From Apoderus coryli (lineage: Eukaryota; Arthropoda; Insecta; Coleoptera; Attelabidae): 64,000 nt of DNA. Within the stretch, counting starts at the first letter, position 1, and each line of letters opens with the position of its first letter. Position numbers and translations under genes: made by a program. Below, piece by piece: positions 21,236 to 30,500 of the stretch. The notes below the pieces were generated by a model. That model saw only the letters and a list, made by a program, of their open reading frames with translations. It did not search any database and had not been told where the DNA came from. The stretch lies in NCBI GenBank assembly GCA_911728435.2, contig OU452198.1:32703902-32767901 (forward strand), read 5' to 3'.

Positions 21236-21900
21236 TATATAAAGTTTCATTTGAAAATAAAGTTGGTCTTAAAATGTAAGCTCGCCAATAAATTACTTGT
21301 GTACTTTTGTAATTTTTATGCATTTCCATGCTTTTCCGACAATTAGATGGTAAGTTTACACATATGTTATATATATTTATTTTACATTATTTTTGCCTGT
21401 ACCTGTACATCTAATTACATGTTAGTTATTAAATTAATTTATTTATAGGAAACAAGAACTTAACCGGTTTTCATAATATGATTAAATGTTTATAATTTAT
21501 TTATTCATATTTTATTTTATAGAGGGTGAAACAAATTTATCAATCCTTATGACTAAACTAAAATAACACTCCACAATTTGAGTGATATAAATGATCCAAT
21601 TGTCATACGCCAAACATGAACCGGAACACTAATGTTCCATCGTTTTTCAATCGCTTTACGCAGTATTATATAATTTTGTATATTTATTGATGAATAAAGT
21701 CTTGAGGCTTTAGACAATATTGTAGCGTTGAATATGCACATGGTATAGACAGATTTTTAGTTATATAGGGAGGGAAAAGCTCCAAAGACCAGGAAGGTTC
21801 GAAAATCAAGAATGGTTAAACGCAAAGAACGTCGCAACCCACTAAAAGCGGGACACTGAAAATACACTTCTCAGGTCTTTTCAATTAATTTATTTATACT
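21236..21900. other. Unassigned AT-rich sequence
   Basis: A GAGGGTGAAACAAATTTATC block near 21522 resembles MITE ends elsewhere, but no partner end was found. No gene seen. Confidence 0.4.
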
Positions 21901-22380
21901 TTCATTAATGTAAAAATACCCAAAATTGCTTCTTTCTTCGCTCGGAGTTCTTTTTTCACCATTGGGAACAAACCATAATCGCTCAGGACCACGTGATTGC
22001 TTCTTTTAACGGTTCTATGATTGAAGCGTAGTATTATCCAGTTCTTTATCATTATAAATATGATCAATCAATAAAATTCGTTCTGACTCCTAAAAAATGG
22101 TCGCCATGAGTTTTCCAGCTGACTGTGACTTTAAACTTCTTGAGGTGTGCCTTTTTTTGACATTGCATGGAGTCCTGCTTGGAATCAGGTCCAGTAAGTA
22201 GGCGGCCGCAATTTTTTGTAGGATACATTGTTAGTTTAGAAGAGCAAACTCCATTTCATACTCCAAATAAAGCCATTGAAATATGAAATAAAACAACGCG
22301 GGCTTTTATATTGAAAGAGCTGTGGTCTTAACTATCCAGTCTGCACACCATCCTTATCTTCACTACAGAGGTCCAAAAAC
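21900..22380 (-). pseudogene. Mariner transposase fossil (central region)
   Basis: Minus-strand pieces read KQDSMQ, KKFKVTVS, GDHF and RILLIDHIYNDKE in shifted frames. They align with the central mariner block that normally reads ETKQQSMQW...PKKFKV...GKVMATIFWD..GILLIDY. No frame is intact and the other domains are missing. A related fragment lies at 42170-42470. Confidence 0.5.
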
Positions 22381-22580
22381 AGGTTATGAGAAATAGAATA
22401 TAATATGTCAATATGAGAACCAATTTCCTAAATCGTCTGGTATTGGGATCTTCAGGCAATTTTGTAACAATTACTTTCGTTTTATGGTGTGAGAAATTTT
22501 GACTTGAAGTACGAGGTTTATTGAAAAAAAGGTGATTGTTTTTCTTTATTGTTCTGTCAGTTGGTCATAAAAATTATTAA

Positions 22581-22626
22581 TAGTGAAACATGTTTCGAGA
22601 GTCTAAATCTCTCATCATCAGCTACA
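22581..22626 (-). ncRNA. Hammerhead-ribozyme motif
   Basis: On the minus strand: CTGATGA, T, GAGAG-ATTTAGA-CTCTC (stem II, 5 bp perfect), GAAA, CATG, T T, then TCACTATT. The core boxes are intact. Stem I is imperfect (GTAG against TCAC gives two pairs plus a wobble), so the copy is probably weak or decayed. Confidence 0.55.
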
Positions 22627-22674
22627 ATAAAACTGCAATACAAAACAGGAGATAAGAGACTGCATAACGGGTGA

Positions 22675-23400
22675 TTAAATATTGAAGGTACTTGTTTCAG
22701 TAGGGTTGTTTTGGCAGTTCTTATATGTCAACTGGCTGATCTCAATGACGTGACGTTTGCGTTCAGTATTTTTTAATACTCGAAGTACCTTGGATATGCG
22801 CTTTTTGGTATGGGCTTGAGCTCTTCCAGCGATACGGTCTTGATATCCTATCGTGGTGGCTAAATGTTCTCCTTTCATGGTTTTTCTCTGTTTTGGGAGG
22901 AATAGGAAAAATTGCAAGGGACCAAATCCGGTGAATACAGCGGATAAGGCATGATTACGGTGTGTTAGGTGCATTATCGTATTTGTGTTCCCACATGTTC
23001 GGACGTTTTCTTCATATTGCTTCACACAAACGGCTAGCACAAAGGTATATTCCTTATTGACTGTACGACATTTTTGCAAGAACTCAACGTTCTGACCGCT
23101 TCCATTGGGATGTTTGGCTTTGGTTTCGAGGTCATAACCGTATAGCCATGTTTGGTCACCAGTTATGCTCCGTTTGAGCCAATCTCGTTGACACTGCTCA
23201 TGAGGCCGTTCTTTTGCTCAAAATTTAGCAACAAATTGCATTGCATAAGCCAACTGTGTGCCGACATTCTCAGCAACTTCTCTAGTAGTTGTTCGACGAT
23301 TCTCCAAAACAATTTTCTTCGCTGCTTCAGTTTTTTCATTTTAAGTGCTGTAAGAGACGGTCTCAGACGTCGTAGTTCACACTGTATATATATAAATGTC
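22675..23400 (-). pseudogene. Mariner transposase fossil
   Basis: The minus strand contains LVTKHGYTVMTSKPKP / TWLYGYDLETKAKHPN (the VTGDETWVYGYDPETK block), VNKEYTFVLAVCVKQYEENV, and FGPLQFFLFLPKQRKTMKGE followed by HLATT (mariner PCDFFLFPKLKR.MKG..F.T). Upstream, helix-turn-helix-region residues appear in another frame (RIVEQLLEKLL). The segment between the first and second catalytic Asp is largely lost and frames shift, so it is non-functional. Confidence 0.65.
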
Positions 23401-24241
23401 AAATCAAAATAACGGCCTATGTATAGTTCATTGACTCTTTATTTTTCATGTAATCCTTGATTTTTTCTTCCTTAAATTATTGGATGCTATCTTATACAAG
23501 GATTTCCAAAAATGATTGGGCATTGAGAACATTGAAGGATATTTTAAGTTTATTGTTAAAACAAGATACAATACAATTAACCTTATAATCGCTTGAATTT
23601 GCACATGAAATAGTTTTTTGTTTTACTAAAAGTTCAAATATTTGAAATGAAACATTTTTGTACCTACTCGTAGGTATTTTCCTTCAAATAAGATTGTCCC
23701 TTATACACCTGTGTAGTAGCGTTCATTCCTCTCAACTTTTCTCTTGAAACTTCAAATAGTTCAGTTACTGATCGTCCAAAAGTTTTCAATGTCGAGTAAG
23801 TTTTTTACACACAAAGAGTATTTTCCCCCAAGCTCAAAAAGTGCGTCGGAGCTCTCCTATTATGTCGCTGTCTTTTTCTTTCACACAAGTTTTATAACAA
23901 CTATCTGCGTCTATGCTACTCTTACATTTTATCCCCCTTGTTTACATATTATAGACCAAGAGCTGCGACAAGACGCGTTTGGAGTGTGAGTGAAAATTTG
24001 TTTTTAAGCAAATATATAGAAAACTAACTTTGTTATACATTTTAATAGAAGTTTTGTTAAATCGGGTCGTGAATTTGTATTTGTTTTCTCAGGGCTATTC
24101 AAGCCAAACAAGGTATAACTTATATAATCAAAATTTTCAACGAGATTCATGGGATCAAAAAAGTTGACGTTTCTTGGAATTTATTCACATCTTCAAGACT
24201 ATTGATTCACTGTTTTCCTATGTATAAAAACCAAAAAATAA
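23401..24241. other. Unassigned sequence
   Basis: An 81-codon plus-strand frame covers 23744-23989 but begins at TTG and has no recognisable domain. The region is somewhat less AT-rich at 23690-23990. Confidence 0.35.
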
Positions 24242-24320
24242 AATATATAAATCAAACGGCGTCTGCTCCACAAAACAAATATATTTTTATTTCAAAAATC
24301 AAGGCACATTGCCTATGTCA

Positions 24321-24361
24321 GTCAGACATGTTTCGAGAAAATTATTCTCATCATCAGTGAC
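24321..24361 (-). ncRNA. Hammerhead-ribozyme motif, left arm (best preserved)
   Basis: On the minus strand: GTCA (stem I), CTGATGA, T, GAGAA-TAATT-TTCTC (stem II), GAAA, C-AT-G minimal stem III, T, C, TGAC (stem I partner). The cleavage triplet is the canonical GUC. Every invariant core base is present and stems I (4 bp) and II (5 bp) are perfect. The palindrome ACATGT could form a longer stem III between two molecules. Confidence 0.75.
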
Positions 24362-25107
24362 AATCAAGTACAAGATGAACAATTTCAGTTTCTAATGTAA
24401 CATATTCTAAAATAAGATATAAGTAAACTTTACAATGTGTACAACAATTTGAACATTAGATGTTTCTTACCATTTTGTGAAAAAGGTTATGTGAAGATTA
24501 GATGTAATTTAATTAAAATACAGTTTTATATGAATTCAAAATTAAAATAATTTTTTTTTTAAAATAAATTAGAAATTAACATTTTTTGATGGCATGATGC
24601 CTTTTTTTAATACTTCTTTTTAATTTAATCATTTCACTTAATTTATTGTTTATAATATTACAAAGAAGTATGATCTAGCTTTGACAACAATTAAATTTAA
24701 GAAGAATTTGTATAAACATAACCTCAACAATTTATTAATAACAATTGTCATTCACCATTATTATTTTATTTATTATTTTTGTAGCTACATGTTACACATA
24801 TTTTAAAATCCAAAATCTCTCTTAAAATATTAAAAACATCAGTAATGATATATAAAAAGAAGTATTAAAAAAAGGCATTATGCCATCAAAAAATGTTAAT
24901 TTCTAATTTATTTAAAAAAAAAATTATTTTAATTTTGAATTCATATAAAACTGTATTTTAATTAAATTACATAAAATCTTCACATAACCTTTTTCACAAA
25001 ATGGTAAGAAACATCTAATGTTCAAAGTACACATTGTAAAGTTTAATTATCTCTTATTTTAGAATATGTTACATTAGAAACTGAAATTGTTCATCTTGTA
25101 CTTGATT

Positions 25108-25148
25108 GTCATTGATGATGAGAATAATTTTCTCGAAACATGTCTGAC
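25108..25148 (+). ncRNA. Hammerhead-ribozyme motif, right arm, core mutated
   Basis: The mirror copy of the left-arm motif reads GTCA, TTGATGA, T, GAGAA...TTCTC, GAAACATGTC, TGAC. Stems I and II are intact, but the first core base C3 is T, a change expected to abolish cleavage. Confidence 0.7.
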
Positions 25149-25227
25149 TGACATAGGCAATGTGCCTTGATTTTTGAAATAAAAATATATTTGTTTTGTG
25201 GAGCAGACGCCGTTTGATTTATATATT

Positions 25228-25610
25228 AATCATCGCTCCTCTTTGAATGGATTATTTCATAAAATACAAAAAATAAAACTTTCGGAACATGATTTATCTA
25301 CACATAATGTTTTAGAACTATGAAATTGTTTGATTTATTAAAACTTCATCCAACAAAAACTCACACATAGCATGTCTTCAAAATAAATGTTGGCTGTGTT
25401 GTGTTCAAAAAAATGTGTCAAATTACAGAAGCTTAACTTGCTAATGGTACCAAATAAAAATTTGCGAAACGTTGGTGATTTTAAAAAAAATAATATTTAT
25501 TTTATCATATACCTACAAATTCTTTTAAGTGTTGATTTTAAAAAAGTTGTTTTATTTAAGAATCTGGGGCGGTTCTTTGATTATACGCTAATAAAAAGTT
25601 TCTTTCTTCA
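25228..25610. other. AT-rich sequence, unassigned
   Basis: No feature recognised between the foldback element and the following retrotransposon fragment. Confidence 0.4.
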
Positions 25611-25611
25611 A

Positions 25612-26145
25612 ACATGAAGAAACTGCTGTGTCAGTCTTTGGTGATTTCGAGGGAGAGATATGGTTTGACTTGTTATTATCCCTACCTTGATGTTCTGACA
25701 TCGGAAAAAGTGCAAAGAATTCAGAACTCATGTTGTCGTTTGGTGTGCGGCTTGAGGAGATTTGTCTACTTCAATTAGAACACTCGGTTGGCTGAAAATT
25801 GCTAACATTTTTAAATATATGTTTATGTCTTCTTTAAATCGAATTCTGCTAACATCTGTACCGCTGTATATTAGTATTAAACTTGTATTTAGGCATACTG
25901 CGCGTACCCTCGATTTACGTAATCACTCTTACAGTGCATCGCACAACCATGTTTCGAAGGTCATTTACATACAATTCTGCTACTTTGTTTAATTGTTATC
26001 AACAGCATTTAGATCTATCCACAGAGTGAAAATGGCCTTAGGCTAGACTTCGCCCAATTAAAAATATATTATTATATAAAATCCAACCCATTAAAAATAT
26101 ATTATTATTATAAAATCCAACCCATTAAAAGATGCACTCCAGGAA
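25612..26145 (+). pseudogene. Jockey/BS-type pol C-terminus and tail
   Basis: The plus strand reads KKLLCQSLVISRERYGLTCY, then EKVQRIQNSCCRLVCGLRR. In another frame follow IRTLGWLKIANIFKYMF, LYISIKLVFRHTARTLDLRN and SASHNHVSK. These match the conserved C-terminal region of Jockey-group pol (LQKVQNSCCRF..GLR, LRWLKM, FR....HTLNLR). At least two frameshifts. The tail at about 26058-26128 includes a direct duplication of roughly 33 bp (ATATATTATTAT...AAAATCCAACCCATTAAAA). Confidence 0.7.
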
Positions 26146-26149
26146 ATTA

Positions 26150-26760
26150 ATCGTCATATATTATAAGGAAAAGATAATTTCGCACATCTTAGCTGAGGGT
26201 GAAGTCTCAGAATGAGATTTAGAGCCTTGAGCTTTGTAAGTTTGCAAATTCAATGAATCTAGTCGGTTAGGTAAAGAAGACCGAGGGAAGAAAGCGCGGA
26301 GTATGTTGACAATATCTGAACAAATATTGGTTTTTCAAATATTGTCGCCCTTACTTTTGAGATAACCCCCTAAAACATATATAGATTTAAGTCAGGACTA
26401 TACGGAGAAGCCACGGAAACATTTCCTTAATCACAGTTTCAGTTTTGATGGATGTATGGCACGTTGTGCCATTCTAATCCATCCAAGTCCTATTATTATA
26501 ACCATTAAACAGTTGCAAACTGTACGTACATCGAAAAAAAATTAGTAACAGTTCTGCCGACTATGTAATCTGCAGAATTCTCAAAACAATTGAACCTTTG
26601 GAGAATGCAAAGACCTTTGGTGCTGTAAGTGAGAGGGTTCTTTGATTCAGACACTGAATTTTGTTTTTTTTAATATTTATCTAGGTGCAAATGTGCTTCA
26701 TCCGAGAATAAAATGCTGTTGAATTTGCTGAACCGTTAAAATAAAATAATCTTTGAACTC
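26150..26760 (-). pseudogene. Mariner-type transposase fossil
   Basis: Minus-strand residues include SLHSPKVQLF (consensus PLHSPKVTVW), WIRMAQRAIHPSK at the QQDGATAHT position, and GGYLKSKGDN (consensus WGYLKSKVY). The order and spacing fit a transposase of the FLWGYLK type, but all frames are broken and catalytic residues are mutated. Confidence 0.5.
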
Positions 26761-27059
26761 GCAATTTAATTATTCAATGCAAAGAAGTTTAGCGTAATGC
26801 CAATTATCTCAGTAGTCGGTAGAGACTTGTTTACTCTCTGATCGTCCTGTTTGCGTTTCCTTCAATATTTTAAGTCATTCCATTAAATTGGTAGCAGACA
26901 TTAATGCAATAACTGATTTTTATGTAGGTTGTTGCTTTTTTTAATCGAGCAATCGGTATTATTATATACGATTATTATTAGAGTTAGTTTAATAGATTTC
27001 CCAAAATGATCTCCTAGCTTCTGTACTAATATGACAGATATTTCGGCTCCTGGCCTTCT

Positions 27060-27680
27060 ATATTATCACCATTCTCTCTTTTCCACTCATTCTCCTACAG
27101 AGCCTAAATAGAAGTAGAGCCAACACACAGAAAACAGAAAACTCCCGATGACTACAAACTCTAGGACACGAACAACGATTCCTGTCTCACTCGCTCCACA
27201 CTTGTTCAACATTATTACGTAACCAGCTACCTACCCCTCTCGCTCTTTCACACCGGCTGTCCGTTTAATCCCCCTTATATACCTATCGTGTTATATATAT
27301 ATCATCATCTTTGTCACTCACAAACGCACGCTCCCATCAAAATCTCACTCTCTTTCCCACTCTTTTACGCACAAATTATAATGGCAATGTGTGTGTGTGT
27401 TTAGCCCTATCTCGCTCTCCCTCTATCGCCCCTCTTGCCGCACTCATGAAAATACACGTAATCTATCTCACTCTTTCATAATATCACAGCGTGCTATTAT
27501 AATATTGGTTATTGCACTCTAGAAACGTAGTGTAGAAAAGGAGGGAAGGTGTAATAGCCGTGACAGAGTGAGGCCAGTGAGAAGAGTAGAGGAGAAAATA
27601 TTACAACACATTCAGAAACTAAAAACAGTCTGACGTTTTTTGAAAGCGGTTCGCGCGCCCGCGGATGCTGTTTTACACGA
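27060..27680 (+). promoter_or_regulatory. CT/GAGA-rich tract upstream of the zinc-finger gene, candidate promoter or 5'UTR
   Basis: The tract is far less AT-rich than its surroundings. It contains repeated CTCGCTCTTTC, CTCACTCTCTTTCCC, CTCGCTCTCCCTCT and CTCACTCTTTC blocks (GAGA-type on the other strand), then GAAAGCGGTTCGCGCGCCCG near 27641. It lies about 0.4-1 kb before the first recognised coding exon and shows no similarity to the transposons here. Clustered GAGA sites are usual at insect developmental promoters. No TATA box or start site can be fixed by eye. Confidence 0.4.
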
Positions 27681-28024
27681 GAGAGAATTTATAGTAGTAA
27701 AATATAATTTTTTGGCTGGTTTTAATAATGTATTTTTAAAACATAGAGCTACAGCAAGAAGTGAATGTTTTTAAGTTTATTTTTATTTTATTTATTATTT
27801 AAATTTAATAATAGATACTTAGTCCAATATTAATAACAACAGTGAAGTTAACTTTAATACCTACTTGAAGTGTTTTAAAAAATGAATTTTAAAAGTTTGT
27901 ATTAGTTAATTTTATTATAACTGTATGACTGTGATCCATTAACCTTGACATAAAGAACGCACGTGTGATTATTAAGTAGTTATTTAAATACAATATTTAT
28001 TATCTACTGAATCACATGTATTAA

Positions 28025-28888
28025 GAAGGTTCGGTAACGATTATCAAGCTGGAGTCAAGATTGGATTACCACCGCACTTCAAGTGCCGGTGGTTTAGACT
28101 TTCACCAACCAGCCTCAAGTATGATTTTGAGTGCAGAAAATAACTCCAACTACTCAACGCACCTTCAACGATCAATTGATACATTACGTAGTTTAGGTGA
28201 TAGAAATCTCTTAAATTTACATCACCACCATCAGGACTATCGAAATGAACGAAATACTACTCCGATCAGTGGATATAGTGCACAAAATCATCATCATTTA
28301 GCGGCGTTTAATACCAATGGATTGGAGTTAAATTTAAGTCTAAATACTGATCGGATATTACAGGAACGTATTATGCAACATCACCATGAAAGGAACAGTT
28401 TGGATCACCAAAGCTTAAATTTAGATAGGTTGAATTTACACCACGATACCCCTAGTAGCAATTCTGTAAATAATAATGTTAGGACTAATAACAACAATAA
28501 TAACAATAGTGGTTTGTTAACGACAATTATTCAACATGATAATAGAACGTTGTTAGATAGAAATTTAAATAGTTTAAGTGATTTAAGTAATAGAAATAAT
28601 AGTAACAGTGAGAATAATAATAATAATAATTTAAATCATTATAATAACGGAGAGAATATAGCAATTAGAGGACAGAATGAGAATAATTCTAGTAGTACTG
28701 CGGGCAAGTTTAGGGAGTACAAGCAGCATTTGGAGAATCTCAGGGAAAGTTCAAGGTCGAATTCACAAGTACAACAACAACATCAGGAGGGAAGACAGGG
28801 GGATCAGGAGGAGAGAGGTGGAGTTGATGGGGGTGCAACGACGCCACCGACGCCGCTCAGTGTAGGGGAAAGTTTTCCGGAGGAGAAG
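28025..28888 (+). CDS. rn: rotund/squeeze-type zinc-finger factor, N-terminal exon
   Basis: This exon encodes the low-complexity N-terminal part: His runs (NLHHHHQDYRNE, MQHHHERN), Asn runs, repeated LDR/LDRN/LNLS units, a FREYKQHLENLRE segment and a final TTPPTPLSVGESFPEEK. Such regions are usual in insect rn/sqz-family proteins and are thought to be disordered regulatory parts. The frame is open from 28025 (after TAA at 28022-28024). The first ATG in frame is at 28121 with A at -3. The upstream residues (LESRLDYHRTSSAGGLDF) look protein-like, so either translation starts at 28121 or an upstream exon is spliced near 28024-28027. The donor is GAGAAG|GTCGGT; the exon ends between codons. The link to the finger exons 27 kb downstream rests on strand, matching phase and composition, and rn rather than sqz is a judgement. 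Confidence 0.65.
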
Positions 28889-30020
28889 GTCGGTTGAAAA
28901 TTCTTTTCTTTTGATATATGTATTTAATAGGTAGATTTTTTAATATATAGACTAGACATTCGTTAAAATTTGCATAGGCGCGTAAATAATTATTTCGGTA
29001 GATAGAAATCTAATCATTTACATTCAGAGATAAAATTCTTTTTTAATACATATGTCAATAGTTAAATAAATAGAGCATCAATTAAATTTAAAAAATGTTG
29101 ATCCTATTTGTTTGGTACTTAGGATTAGGTACCTATTTTATAAATGAATTAAGTTATTTACCATAGTAATCTTACCTATTATACTCGTATATAATAATTA
29201 CTTAACTAATATTATGTCGGTTTGTTACTAGCCATTGCTAATTTTTATAGGTGCTAATGCTAAAATTATAGACGCCGGTGTAGATAAATGTCTTTAATTA
29301 AGTAGGTAATACTGTTATCAATCAAAATACATAAGTTAAAAGATATTGCGCGCACCGTAGGTAGTCTCCAATCTATTATGTTAGAAAACTTGGAGGAATT
29401 AGATAGACAAGAGTTGTACAATTTTATCCTATTTTAGATTTTGCTTTGAAATGCAAAATAAGTAGCCTATCTGTAGAGGATTTAAAAAAAAAGTTGCTTA
29501 AATTTGGTGGTTATTTTGAAACTTTATGAGGTTTGGACACCTACATTTTTTTAGGCCTAATAGAAATTAGGCTATGTTTTTATAGCTAACTTTTGATGTT
29601 CGAAAATTGTATATAAAAAAATGTCCATCATAATTGCGATGAATTTTCAAAAGGTAGGTATAATGTTTACATACCAAGTTAGGCTTAGTGGTAGGTGAAA
29701 TTTTTTTGCTGATTTCTGACTGCTGTTATAAAGGTGTTTTCGGATTTGTTGTTTAAAGCTGAGTTTAGGATATAAAATTAAGGCAAAATTGCTGTTTTTG
29801 TGCACCCATTCGCCGTGTGGATGGGAAAATGTTATTTACCTTAAATCTTTATTAAGATTAACAACTAAGTATAGGTATTCTTAACTTATAAATTTTAAAT
29901 ACATATACTTACTAATTAAGTACCTACAAATGTTGCTACTATATTTTGGGAAATAAACAGACATGAACTGAATTTTAAAAGTTAGTAAGTATCTCATGTA
30001 GTCACATTATAACATAAACA
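28889..30020 (+). other. Start of the 26.9 kb intron, mostly unassigned
   Basis: AT-rich DNA with no repeat I recognise. GT at 28889-28890 is the donor used. Nothing coding was found; short exons here would be hard to see. Confidence 0.45.
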
Positions 30021-30025
30021 TTAAA

Positions 30026-30068
30026 TTTAGACATGTTTCGGAGACATATATCTCCATCATCAGTCAAA
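30026..30068 (-). ncRNA. Hammerhead-ribozyme motif in the intron
   Basis: On the minus strand: CTGATGA, T, GGAGA-TATATG-TCTCC (stem II), GAAA, CATG, T, C (GUC triplet), TAAATTT. The core is intact. Stem I (TTTTGA against TAAATT) is imperfect and needs a bulged G. It lies antisense to the host gene. Confidence 0.6.
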
Positions 30069-30179
30069 ATAAACTGTTCTCCATATTTACTTAAGTATAA
30101 AAGTAATATTTCTGTGACCTTTTTGTGAATTACCTTGTTCCGAGCCTTTTCCGTAAGACTCTTAATGACAAGCTATATT

Positions 30180-30500
30180 TCCAAATATTTTTTTTTACTA
30201 GACAACTAGGTATTTTTTTTTTCATGGACGCCAATGATGGTACATACATTTATTGTATATTTTTAACATCAATTCAACTACAAAGTTAAAATAAAAATAT
30301 CATATTTAAAGTTTTAACTCTTTTTCTACCATTTATGAACGCCTATGTAAACAAGTTGTTTTATGTTGCATTTTGTAGGTTATCTTATCTCAAAACTATA
30401 CTATAGGTATACTTAATTATCCAAATCTTCTGGTATGTTTGGGGAATTTTTTTTTCAATTTTTGACCCTTTTTGTGAACGCCCTTTTTTATATTTAACAA
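30180..30500 (-). repeat. Inverted block of the 32.5 kb satellite
   Basis: Read on the minus strand, the order GTCAAAAATTG...CCAAACATACCAGAA, GAGATAA..ATAACCTACAAAATGCA, CATAAA, TTACATAGGCGTTCATAAAT, TGTACCAT..TGGCGTCCATG follows the monomers at about 33000-33240. It is therefore a piece of the same satellite in opposite orientation. Confidence 0.7.

Larger units (their letters stand above)
24242..25227. mobile_element. Foldback element with a hammerhead motif in each arm
   Basis: AATATATAAATCAAACGGCG at the left is mirrored by CGCCGTTTGATTTATATATT at the right. The arms pair over about 380 bp each, through GTCTGCTCCACAAAACAAAT, AGGCACATTGCCTATGTCAG, GGTAAGAAACATCTAATG and TTTTTTGATGGCAT. 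An AT-rich unpaired middle lies at about 24635-24855. Each arm carries one hammerhead motif in opposite orientation. There is no ORF. Inverted terminal repeats with ribozymes recall Penelope-like element ends, by inference; a DNA-transposon foldback is the alternative. Confidence 0.8.

Noticed and set aside
28677..28865. Alternative reading frame rich in Arg over the N-terminal exon
   Set aside because: It overlaps the exon in another frame and has no domain; it is a shadow of the coding sequence.
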